A stretch of 64,000 bases of DNA from JACRCT01 sp049841135 (GTDB lineage: Bacteria > Myxococcota > Myxococcia > Myxococcales > UBA5297). Made by a program: the position numbers and the translations under genes. Under the pieces are notes generated by a model. That model saw nothing but the letters and a program-made list of their open reading frames with translations. It searched no databases and was not told the origin of the DNA. Numbering within the stretch: the stretch's first letter is position 1; every line of letters begins with the position of its first letter. This document shows positions 55,692-64,000 of this stretch, one piece after another. The DNA is taken from NCBI GenBank assembly GCA_049841135.1, contig JASGHK010000002.1, forward strand, positions 992,001 to 1,056,000, written 5' to 3'.

Positions 55692-57333
55692 ATGTCCGTC
55701 TGCCCCACCTGCCGGCAGCAAGCCCCCGAAGGCGCCACCGTCTGCCCGGCGGACGGGACGCCGCTGCGCGACATGAGCCTGCTCGGGCAGATCCTGGGCG
55801 ACCGCTACCGCGTGCTGCGGGTCATCGGCGAAGGCGGGATGGGCACGGTCTACCTCGCCGAGCACGTGGTCCTGGGCAAGCACTTCGCCATCAAGGTGCT
55901 GCGCCCCGAGTTCTCGCAGCGCGAAGACCTGGTCCGCCGCTTCCAGCAGGAGGCGGTGGCCGCCAGCCAGATCGGCCAGGAGAACATCGTCGACGTGGTC
56001 GACTTCGGGCGCACGCCCGAGGGCCGGCTCTACTACGCGATGGAGGCGCTCGACGGCGAGAGCCTCACCGCCATCCTGATGCGGTCCCGCCGCCTCCCGG
56101 TCGCCCGCGCCCTGCCGGTGCTCGCGCAGAATCGCCCGGGCGCTGGGCGCGGCCCACGAGCGCGGCATCGTCCACCGCGACGTGAAGCCCGACAACGTGG
56201 TGCTGGTGCAGCGCGCGACGGGCGAGCTGGTCAAGGTGCTCGACTTCGGCATCTCCATGGTCACCGGCGACCTCGCCCGCGGCGAGCGGATCACCAGCGC
56301 CGGGACCATCGTCGGCACGCCCGAGTACATGTCGCCCGAGCAGACGGTGGGCGAAAGCGTGGACCACCGCGCCGACATCTACGCCTGGGGCGTGCTGGCC
56401 TACGAGACGCTCACCGGCACCCTGCCCTTCGAGGCCGACACCTCGATGAAGATGCTCCTCGCGCACCGGCTGCAGGCGCCCGAGCCCCTCTCCTCGCGCT
56501 GGCCCGACGCCGGCTTCCCGGTGGCCCTCGAGACGCTGGTGATGCGCGCGCTGGCCAAGAGCCCCGACGACCGCCCGCAGTCGATGAACGAGGTCGCCCG
56601 GGAGCTCGCACAGCTGGCGTCGGCGCTGGGCATCGCCACCTTCACCCCGACCCAGCCCTTCGGCAGCCCGCCGCCGACCACCGGCACTCCGCCGCCGTCG
56701 AACCCCGCCTTCGCGCCGACCCTGCCCAGCCTGCCGACCCCCGCCGGAGTGGCCAGGCCCACGGCCTTGGTGCTCCCGCCGGGCGACGCCATCGCTCCCC
56801 CGCCGGCGCGAAGGCCGCGGTCCAGGCTCTTCCTGGGCGTCGCGGCCGCGGCGCTGGCGATAGGCATCGGCGGCGGCATCCTCGTGGTCCGCTCCAACGC
56901 AGCGCCGCCTGCTCCGGTCGTCGAGGCGGTGCCGTTGCCCACGCCGGCCCCCGCCGCGCTCCCCGACTTGCCCCCCGCGCCGTCCGTCCCCGCGCCTGCG
57001 CCCGCCGAGGCCAGGCCGCCGCGACCCGAGGAGCCGAAGGCTTCCCGCCTCATCCACCTGGTCACGGTGCCCGCCGGCGCCCGGGTCTTCGTCGACGGCA
57101 AGCCGGCGGGGACGACGCCGATGGATTTCGAGGTCACCGACGGCAGGCCGCGACGCGTCCGCTTCGTCCTCGACGGATACCGCCCCGCCCGCCGGCTGGT
57201 GGCGTACAAGCTCAAGTCGTCGACGCTCGAGATCCCGCTGCAGAAGCGGGCGCGGGGCGAGAAGCCACCGCCCGCGGACGAGCTCGCCGACGACCTGAAA
57301 GCCGACCCCTACCCCGACGCGGAGAAGCCATGA
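55692..57333 (+). CDS. Ser/Thr protein kinase with zinc-ribbon N-terminus and PEGA domain (apparent +1 indel)
   Basis: The frame breaks at CAGAATCG (56127-56134), between the N lobe and the catalytic loop. Reading CAGATCG gives LAQIARALGAAHERGIVHRD and a 546-residue kinase. It starts SVCPTCRQQAPEGATVCPAD (C4, C7, C18, an incomplete zinc ribbon). The kinase has GEGGMGTVY, AIKVL, HRDVKPDN and DFG, then a Pro-rich linker, one membrane helix (about 375-395) and a PEGA domain (about 450-520) outside. It overlaps the next gene (ATGA). Confidence 0.88.
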
Positions 57334-58221
57334 GAGCCGCGCTGCTCGTCGCCCTCGGAACCCTGCTGCTCGCCCCCGCCACCGCCCTCGCCGGCGAGGC
57401 CGCCACGGGCGAGCTCGACTCGAGCACGTCGGAGGCCAAGGCGCGCTTCAAGCAAGGCGTGCAGCTCTACAAGCAGGGCCGCTGGGGCGAGGCGGTCGAG
57501 GAGTTCGAGACGGCCTACCGGCTCAAGCCGCACGGCGTCGTCCGCTTCAACATCGCGCAGTGCTACGAGAAGCTCGGCCAGACCGCGCAGGCGCTCAAGA
57601 GCTACCACCTGTACCTGCGCGAGGTGCCCGAGGCCGCGGACAAGGTCGCGGTCCAAGCCTCGATGGCGGTGCTCGAGAAGTCGCTCTCCGACCGCGGGCT
57701 GCAGCAGCTCTTGGTCTTCAGCGACCCCGCGGGCGCGGGAGCTCAAGGTGGACCAGCAGGCGCAGGGGCGCACGCCCTGGACCGGCGAGCTGCCGCTGGG
57801 CAAGCACCAGCTCTCCTTCTCGCTCCCCGGATACGAGACGTCGACCCAGGAATCCCAGCTGGCCGAGCGCTCGCAGGTGGTGGAGGTGAAGCTCGCCCCG
57901 ACGCCGGTCGTCGCTCCTCCGCCCGTCGCCTCCCTGCCGCCTGCGGCCACGACGACCACTTCCCAGAAGGCCGAGCCGCAGCGGGTGTGGACCTGGGTGG
58001 TCGCCGGCGCGGCCGCCGCGACCCTCGTCGCCGCCGTCGGCTGCGGCATCGCCGCCCAGTCCTCCAGCGACCAAATGCGCGGCAAGGTCCACGACCAGAA
58101 GACGGTCCAGTCGCTGCATGACCAGGCGCAGACCAACGCGACCGCCTCCAACGTGCTCCTCGGGCTCGGCCTGGCCGGCGCCGCCGCCGGTGGGGTCCTC
58201 TTCTTCGTGGGGACGTTCTGA
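57330..58221 (+). CDS. TPR and PEGA-domain exported protein (apparent +1 indel)
   Basis: The frame breaks at GGGAGCTC (57737-57744). Dropping one G gives SDPAGAELKVDQQAQGRTPW and a 296-residue protein. A signal peptide is followed by TPR units (about 35-125), a PEGA domain (about 140-195), a Pro-rich linker and two hydrophobic C-terminal segments (about 225-245 and 270-290). TPR/PEGA proteins are common partners of the myxobacterial PEGA kinases. It overlaps both the preceding gene (ATGA) and the next (TGATG). Confidence 0.85.
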
Positions 58222-60303
58222 TGCGCGCCCTCGTCCTCGCCTCGGCCCTCCTCCTCGCCGCCAGCTGCGTGGTGCCGCTCACCGGCGCGCCTTGCGTGAC
58301 CGACGACAACTGCCCGCGCGGCCAGTCGTGCTCGGCGGCGAAGGTCTGCGAGGTCGGCGCCGCGCAGCCGGGGCCGGACGCCGGCCCGTCGTGCGTGAGC
58401 GATTCGATCTGCGCCGGGACGGCGGCGACGGTCTGCGACGCCTCCGGGAAGGTCGCGACCTGCCAGGAGGTCTCGTCCGGTTGCCGCAAGGTGAGCGGCA
58501 CCACGGCGTGCGGCACGGGGAAGCTCTGCCAGGACGGCGCCTGCCGCTGCTCGTCGGGCTGCAGCAAGGACGAGACGGCCTGCTCGACCGACGGCAAGCT
58601 CAAGACCTGCAAGGTCACCGCGGGGAGTGAGTGCGGCACGTTCGTCGAGAGCGCCTGCGACACCGGCCTCGTGTGCAGCGCCACCAAGGGTCCGGCGCGC
58701 TGCGTCTGCGGGGCGCCCAATCCCGACGACCTGCTCTACGTCGACCCGGCTTCCTCCAAGGCCGAGGTCGAGCCTTCCGGCGCTCTGGAGCCCGCGGCCT
58801 GCCGCTTCCCGCGGCTGACCGACGCGCTGGCCAAGGCGACCGCCAATACCGTCGTCACGCTGGGAGCCCTAGCGGCGCCTGGGACCCCGACGATCCTCGA
58901 CCAGGAGACGTTCCCGCTCGCCGTCCCTGCGAACGTCCGCGTCGTCGCCGCGGGCTGCCCAGGAGCGCAGTGCGATCCTTCGAAGTGGGTCGTGTCCGTC
59001 GGCGCCAGCGCCACGGGGTCGACCGCCATGACGCTCGGCGCCGGTTCGACGGTGGTCGGGTTGTCGTTGAAGTACGCCGGGGGCACCGCCGAGGCCTTCG
59101 TCTCCTGCGACACCGGCTCGGTCATCCTCGAAGACGTCGCCCTCGTCGGGTCGGACGGCGCGACCGCCCAGGCCGCCAAGGGCCTGGTGGCCACGGGGGC
59201 GTGCAGGCCCGCGCTCAGCCGCGTCACGGCGTCCTTCTTCGCGGGTGCCGGATTCTTCGTCGACGGGGCCGACGCAGACCTGACGGTCGTCGGTGGCGGA
59301 GTCCGGTCGAGCGCCGTCGGCCTCGAGCCTCTCACGCGGGACCGCGACTCTGGCACCGGGAAGCGACCTCGACGACGCGACCCGCGCCACATTCGAGGCG
59401 AACACCGTGGGCATCAGCGTCGGGAAGGACGGCTCCAGCGCCCCCGCCACGCTCGACGCCACCAAGCCCCTTCTCCGGAACAACGGAACCGGGCTCCTCC
59501 TGCGCGCGACGAAGGCAACGCTCTCGAACGCGACCATCGATAACAGCGCCAACTCCTCAGGGAAAGGAGTGGTGGCGAAGGCGGGCGATCTGACCCTCGC
59601 GGGCGGCTCCATCACCAATGGCGACACCGGGATCCAGGTCGACGGCCCCACCGTCACCGCGACCCTGACCGGGACCGAGATCCGGGGCCTCGACGGCAAC
59701 GGCATCGAAGTGTTGAGCACCGCGGGCGTCATCCTCGACCAGGTTCACGTCACCGCCACCCGCGCCGCCGGCATCAAGCACGTCGCCGGGACGCTCGGCA
59801 TCTCGGGCTCGGAGATCGACGCGAACATCGACGACGGCCTCAAGGTCCTGGGCGGCGCGTTCGAGCTGGCCGGCACCAAGATCCACGGCAACGGCGCCTA
59901 CGGCGTGTCGGTGGCGGGTGCCGAGGCGAGCATCCACGGCTGCGAGCTCTACGGAAACGGCAACAAGAACGCCGGAGGCGGGCTCGGCTTCGTGGGCGCC
60001 GGCGCCTCGCTCAGCCAATTCTTCGGCAACAAGCTGCACGGCAACTTCCGCGCGCAGCTCTACTTCGGCGCCGAGCCGGCCTCCGGGACCTGGAAGATCT
60101 CCTCGATCAGCTGCCAGTCCCCGAGCGTCCCGAACGCCCTCGCCTGCTACGCCACCGACGCCTTCGGCGTGCTGGCCGCCAGCGGCGTCTCCGTGGCGGC
60201 CAACAACGTCTCCTGGATGCACGCTCCGCCGACCGTCGCCGACAAGGACTTCTCGGGCAGCGTGACCGCCACCAGCTACTGCAGCGTCGCCGCCTGCCCC
60301 TGA
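58221..60303 (+). CDS. Cysteine-rich lipoprotein with right-handed beta-helix (apparent +1 indel)
   Basis: The frame breaks at GAGCCTC (59325-59331). Reading GAGCTC joins RSSAVGLE to LSRGTATLAPGSDLDDATRA and gives 693 residues. A lipobox (LLAASC, Cys15) is followed by several Cys pairs (CVTDDNCPRGQSC and similar) in about 150 residues. A long repetitive beta region (about 200-690) with periodic N/G/T turns, such as GTEIRGLDGNGIEVLS, resembles a DUF1565 parallel beta-helix. It is a likely surface adhesin or carbohydrate-binding protein. It is the last gene of the kinase operon, and its end overlaps the convergent synthase gene by 28 bases. Confidence 0.8.
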
Positions 60304-61577
60304 TCGTCCGTCGGCCGCATCGGGTCGGGCTCGTGGTCGCCCTCGAAGAGGTAGCTGAAGTCCATCTCCTCGGCGGTCGGCAGGTGGTTCGGGTCGACCT
60401 TGAGGATGGGGTAGCGCTCCATCAACCGGGAGAAGACCTCGAGCGCCTTCTCCAGGTGCGCCCGGGAGTGCGCCGGGGTCACGCTGGTGCGGATGAGCGC
60501 CTGGCCCAGCGGCACCGCGGGGTAGATGGCCGGGGTGGCGAAGACGCCCATCTCCAGCGCCTCGCGGCACAGCCGGAACGCCAGCGACTCCGGCCCGACG
60601 AAGAGCGGCACGATGGGCGTGGTCGAGCCCATGGTGTAGTAGCCCAGCTGCTCCACTCCGCCGCGGAAGAACGCGACGTTGTGGCGCAGCCGCTCGAAGA
60701 GCGAGGCGTCCTCGCGCATCACCCGCAGCGCGGCGAGCGCGGCGGCGGCGGACGAGGGCGGCAGCGCGGCGGCGAAGATCATCGTGCGGACCTTGTGCCG
60801 CAGGTACTCGATGACCGGCCGCTCGCCGGCGACGAAGCCTCCCAGGCTGGCCAGCGACTTGGAGAAGGTGGCGAAGAGCAGGTCGACCTCCGCCGCCACC
60901 TCCTGCGCGTCGGTGGTGCCGCGCCCCTGCCGGCCGAGCACGCCGAAGCCGTGGGCGTCGTCGACGTAGAGCCGGAAGCCGAAGCGGCGGCGCAAGTCGA
61001 CGATGCGGCGCAGGTCCATCACCCGGCCGGTCATGGAGAAGACCGCGTCGGTGACCACCAGCGCCTCGGGCCACTTCTCCTTCTCCGCGAGCTGGCGCTC
61101 CAGGTCCTCGGGGCCGTGGAAGATGCGCACGTCGCCGTGGCAGATGCGGGTGCCGTCGATGAGGCTGGCGTGGTTGCCCGCCTCGGAGAAGACGACCGCG
61201 CCGTCCAGCGAGCCCAGGACGCCGATGACGCCGAAGTTGGCGAGGAAGCCCGAGGAGAAGACCAGCGCCTCCTCGCGGCCGGTGAACTCCGCCAGCTCCT
61301 TCTCCAGCGTCTCGTGCAGCTCGAGGTTGCCGTTGAGGAAGCGCGAGCCGGTGCAGCCGGTGCCGAACCGGTCGATCGCCTCGTGGGCCGCGGCGATGAC
61401 CTTCGGGTGGTGCGTCAGGCCCAGGTAGTTGTTGGACCCGAGCATGACCACCGGCTTGCCGTCCACGGTGACCACGGCACCTTCCGAAGCCGACAGCACC
61501 CGGAAATAGGGATAGACGCCCGCGGCCTTCACCAGCTCCGCGTCCTGCCACGAATAGCAAGGCTCGAACACGTCCAC
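60276..61577 (-). CDS. Alpha-oxoamine synthase (KBL/BioF/SPT-like)
   Basis: The 433-residue PLP enzyme starts at GTG 61577 behind AGGAGGT. Signature segments are MLGSNNYLGLTHHPKV, CTGSRFLNGN, FRLYVDDAHGFGVLG and the PLP lysine K240 in ATFSKSLASLGG. The family condenses an amino acid with an acyl-CoA: glycine C-acetyltransferase, AONS or serine palmitoyltransferase. Myxobacteria make sphingolipids, so SPT is possible, but nothing here proves the substrate. No biotin genes are nearby. Confidence 0.88.
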   Translation of the reverse strand: MDVFEPCYSWQDAELVKAAGVYPYFRVLSASEGAVVTVDGKPVVMLGSNNYLGLTHHPKVIAAAHEAIDRFGTGCTGSRFLNGNLELHETLEKELAEFTGREEALVFSSGFLANFGVIGVLGSLDGAVVFSEAGNHASLIDGTRICHGDVRIFHGPEDLERQLAEKEKWPEALVVTDAVFSMTGRVMDLRRIVDLRRRFGFRLYVDDAHGFGVLGRQGRGTTDAQEVAAEVDLLFATFSKSLASLGGFVAGERPVIEYLRHKVRTMIFAAALPPSSAAAALAALRVMREDASLFERLRHNVAFFRGGVEQLGYYTMGSTTPIVPLFVGPESLAFRLCREALEMGVFATPAIYPAVPLGQALIRTSVTPAHSRAHLEKALEVFSRLMERYPILKVDPNHLPTAEEMDFSYLFEGDHEPDPMRPTDDQGQAATLQ

Positions 61578-61743
61578 GACCGACCTCCTGCCGCCCCGAG
61601 GGTACGCCGCGCAAATATAGGGACGCCTCTTGGGGCGACAACTCGCCGACCGTCTCCTCCCCCGGCTGTGTTCTTGGGCCGCCCGCCAGGGTGGGTGGGC
61701 GCGGCCGGCGCCGGAGGGCACATCGATCGCAAGGGGTCCGGAC

Positions 61744-62592
61744 ATGTGCCTTGCCGCTTGCCTGATCGTTTCGTTCAGCCTCGCCGCCGCGCCGAAGCCG
61801 GCTGCGGCGACGGCAGCGAAGCCGGGGGACCTGGTGGACGTGGCGGGCAAGCCCTTCGCGTGGCCGACGCTGGTCGAGCACGCGAAGCAGGCCTCGATCA
61901 TCCTCATCGGCGAGTCGCACCTGTCCACCTGCGACCATCGGATGCAGCGGCGGATCCTCGACGCGCTGGTCGAGGGCGGGATCGCCCCGGCGATCGGGAT
62001 GGAGATGATCCCGGTCGACCAGTCCGCGGTGCTCAAGGCGTTCAACGCGGGCCGCATCCCGCCGTCGGCGATGGACAAGGCGCTGGACTGGGGTGAGACG
62101 TGGGGCTTCCCCTTCCCGCTCTACCAGCCGCTCTTCGAGGCCGCGCGGCGCTACCAGCTCCCGGTCGTGGCGCTCAACGTCCCGAAGATGGCCGCGTTCC
62201 TGGTCGCCCGCCACGCGGCGCAGCCGGAGGACCTGCGTCCCAAGGTCTTCTCGGCGGTGCCGACCATCCCGCCCTCGCCGCTGCAGCGAAAGGAGCTGGA
62301 GGAGGAGTTCCTGGCCCACGGCGGCAAGCTGAGCGACGAGACCGACTTCGAGCACTTCGCGCTGGTGCAGGCGATGTGGGACACGAAGATGGCGATGGAG
62401 GCGCTGCGCGCCACGCAGGTCCTGCAGCGGCCGGTGGTGATCATCGCCGGTGCCGGTCACGTCGAGTCGCTGGGCATCCCCTACCGGCTGCAGGTGCTGG
62501 CGCAGCAGCTCAAGGTGCTCGCCATCCAGCCCTGGCGCGGCGGACCGGTGCCGGGGAACGATGCGGACGCCTACTTCTACTGTCCGAAGTAA
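61744..62592 (+). CDS. ChaN family (Tiki-like) protein
   Basis: The 282-residue product starts at ATG 61744, with a signal peptide or lipoprotein-like N-terminus (CLAACLIVSFSLAAAP). IILIGESHLSTCDHRMQRRIL carries the conserved Glu and His; VVIIAGAGHVES carries the second His of the family. ChaN binds heme in Campylobacter, and the related Tiki proteins are metalloproteases. The frame is open further upstream, but that part is Arg/Gly-rich and unlikely. Confidence 0.85.
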   Translation: MCLAACLIVSFSLAAAPKPAAATAAKPGDLVDVAGKPFAWPTLVEHAKQASIILIGESHLSTCDHRMQRRILDALVEGGIAPAIGMEMIPVDQSAVLKAFNAGRIPPSAMDKALDWGETWGFPFPLYQPLFEAARRYQLPVVALNVPKMAAFLVARHAAQPEDLRPKVFSAVPTIPPSPLQRKELEEEFLAHGGKLSDETDFEHFALVQAMWDTKMAMEALRATQVLQRPVVIIAGAGHVESLGIPYRLQVLAQQLKVLAIQPWRGGPVPGNDADAYFYCPK

Positions 62593-62623
62593 GCGGCCCT
62601 CCCCTGCCACTTCGGGGCTCCAG

Positions 62624-63334
62624 CTAGAACCGCCGCGCCCTCGGCGTCAGGTCCGGCAGCGGCGCCTCCGGCGGCAGCGAGGAGTCGACGAGCTGCATGA
62701 CGAACTTCGCCACGCCCTCGGGCCCAGGGCTGTCGAGGACGACGTCCGCGCGGGTGCGCGCCTCCGGCACCGCGTCGGCCACCGCGACGCCCAGGCCGCA
62801 TCCGGAGAGCATCGGCACGTCGTTCTCCGCGTCACCGAACGCCACCGCCTCGCCCTCGGAGACCCCCAGGCTCGCCAGCGCGTGCGAGAGGCCCGAGGCC
62901 TTGGAGACCGAGATGGGCAGCACCATCGCCGCGTCGCGGTTGCGGACGATGCGCGAGTCGATCTTCAGCTCGTTGCAAATCTCCCGGGCCAGCTCCTCGT
63001 GCTTGCCCTCGAGCGCGACCTGGACGAGCCCGCGGACCGTGTCCACGCCGTGGCGCGTCAGCTCCGCGTCCAGCCGCTCGTCCACCGGGTCCGCCAGAGG
63101 CACCGGCGTGCCGCCAGGACGGTAGAGGACGCCGCCGTTCTCCAGCACCAGCCGGTCGAACAGATTGCCGGCGTTGGGCAGGTCGCGCACCAGGTCGGCC
63201 CAGGAGCGCCCGGTGACCAGCACCTGGGCGAAGCCGGCGTGCTTCGCGGCCTCGAGCGCCAGCCGCATGGGCTCGGGCACGAGCCCTCCGCGGGCGATGG
63301 TGCCGTCGTAATCGAAAGCCAGGACGCTGGGCAT
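62624..63334 (-). CDS. HAD-superfamily hydrolase, Cof/phosphoglycolate-phosphatase-like
   Basis: The 236-residue protein has the HAD motifs: nucleophile region LAFDYDGTIARG, threonine in VLVTGRSW, lysine in SVSKASGLSHAL and VAFGDAENDVPML, with the acidic pair that binds Mg. The C2-type cap matches the Cof/TA0175 group, sugar-phosphate phosphatases. I prefer ATG 63334 (MPSVLAFDYDG) with GAGGG upstream; an ATG at 63358 would add eight residues. Confidence 0.88.
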   Translation of the reverse strand: MPSVLAFDYDGTIARGGLVPEPMRLALEAAKHAGFAQVLVTGRSWADLVRDLPNAGNLFDRLVLENGGVLYRPGGTPVPLADPVDERLDAELTRHGVDTVRGLVQVALEGKHEELAREICNELKIDSRIVRNRDAAMVLPISVSKASGLSHALASLGVSEGEAVAFGDAENDVPMLSGCGLGVAVADAVPEARTRADVVLDSPGPEGVAKFVMQLVDSSLPPEAPLPDLTPRARRF

Positions 63335-63395
63335 CCCCGTTTCCCTCATGACCGGCATCGAACCCGGCCGCTGACGACAGAGTATCCCTGGATCT

Positions 63396-64000
63396 TCAGC
63401 CCTGCTTCTTCTTGGCGGCGTCGGCGTCGAGCCGAGAGGCGCCTAGTGAACGTCGGTCCTCCTCCTCGTCGTCCGCGCGGTCGTCCTGCCGGGCGAGGTC
63501 CGCGGTGGTGACCGCCTGCGTTCCGTACTTCCTGGCGATCTTGTCGAGCGCGGCGTTGAGCTTCTCGTGGCGCGCGGGCGCCGCGGGCGCGAACAGGCCC
63601 AGCTGCAGCGAGCCCCCGCCCGTCGTCAGCTCCTGGCCCGAGACGCCGGTCAAGCGGATGGAGCGGCCGCGCTGAACCCGGGCGAACAGGGCCAGCGCCT
63701 CTCGGTAGAGCCGCTGCCCGTCGTCGGTGGCCGCGTCGAGCGTCATCCGCCGGGTGATGGTCTCGAAGTCGGCGAACTTGATCTTGAGCTGCACGACCCG
63801 CGCCTTCACGCCCGCTCGCCGCAAGCGCCGGCCGACCCGCAAGGCTTGTGAATGGATGTGGATCTTGAGCGCCTCGGTGTCGTCCAGGTCCTCCTCGAAG
63901 GTGTCCTCGGCGCCCATGCTCTTGGCGTCGCGGTCGGGGACGACCACCCGGTCGTCGATGCCCTGGCTCAGCTGCCAGAAGTGCCGGCCCAGCGAGCCCA
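63396..64000 (-). CDS. dinB: DNA polymerase IV, C-terminal part (runs off the window edge)
   Basis: About 200 residues of the little-finger domain are visible, from SLGRHFWQLSQGIDDRVVV to the stop at 63396. It includes AKSMGAEDTFEEDL, RVVQLKIKFADFETITRR and the final beta-clamp-like stretch QLGLFAPA. Pol IV is a Y-family translesion polymerase. The palm and fingers lie beyond base 64000. The Asp/Glu/Arg-rich tail of about 60 residues after QLGLFA is longer than usual. Confidence 0.9.
   Translation of the reverse strand, partial: GSLGRHFWQLSQGIDDRVVVPDRDAKSMGAEDTFEEDLDDTEALKIHIHSQALRVGRRLRRAGVKARVVQLKIKFADFETITRRMTLDAATDDGQRLYREALALFARVQRGRSIRLTGVSGQELTTGGGSLQLGLFAPAAPARHEKLNAALDKIARKYGTQAVTTADLARQDDRADDEEEDRRSLGASRLDADAAKKKQG

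Overview
The window reads as a chromosomal segment of a high-G+C Gram-negative bacterium, most likely Myxococcota (Deltaproteobacteria in the older scheme). The evidence is very G+C-rich coding sequence; three Hanks-type Ser/Thr kinases, two with TPR-like tails and one with a PEGA domain; Ala/Asp/Pro-rich linkers just behind lipoprotein signals; an NtrC-type two-component pair; PilZ, HEAT and SPFH/zinc-ribbon proteins; and the rpsL-rpsG-fusA-tuf order. The assignment is an inference from gene content. I saw no rRNA, tRNA, CRISPR array or prophage.

Layout. 1-4130: str operon (rpsL, rpsG, fusA, 5' part of tuf) on the minus strand with a strong sigma70-type promoter. 4370-10710: a radical SAM protein and two tandem paralogous kinases (minus). 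10875-17851: two GT-C-like membrane glycosyltransferases, a GH5-like lipoprotein and a small secreted protein. The last two are separated by an intact ISKra4-like insertion sequence with a 9-bp target duplication. 18801-21090: a GNAT-like protein, a thiolase-fold protein and a DUF35 protein. 20984-22638: an AT-richer two-gene cassette (GHKL ATPase plus STAS-like protein). 22796-34213: housekeeping and membrane genes, including a NatAB-type exporter, an AI-2E family permease, DUF2252, RNase HI and a diacylglycerol-kinase-like protein. 34325-37938: histidine kinase, NtrC regulator and phosphoribosyltransferase in one overlapping operon. 38101-41183: a sugar-type ABC importer whose binding protein is fused to a permease. 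42051-48988: a YbhGFSR-like efflux system with a divergent TolC protein. 48998-55407: lipoprotein, SPFH/zinc-ribbon, MBL, HEAT, PilZ and B3/4-domain proteins. 55692-60303: a kinase, TPR/PEGA and beta-helix lipoprotein operon. 60276-64000: alpha-oxoamine synthase, ChaN-like, HAD phosphatase and the 3' part of DNA polymerase IV.

At least ten otherwise well-conserved genes carry a single extra base. In nearly every case it falls in or next to GAGCTC or AGATCG on the coding strand. Removing that base restores family-typical length and sequence. I read these as systematic sequence errors at particular contexts, possibly modified bases, and not as real pseudogenes. The affected genes are annotated as continuous coding regions with the shift site noted.

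The best candidates for undescribed biology are the GHKL/STAS cassette, the thiolase-fold protein that lacks the catalytic cysteine and sits with a GNAT-like and a DUF35 protein, and the binding-protein/permease fusion.
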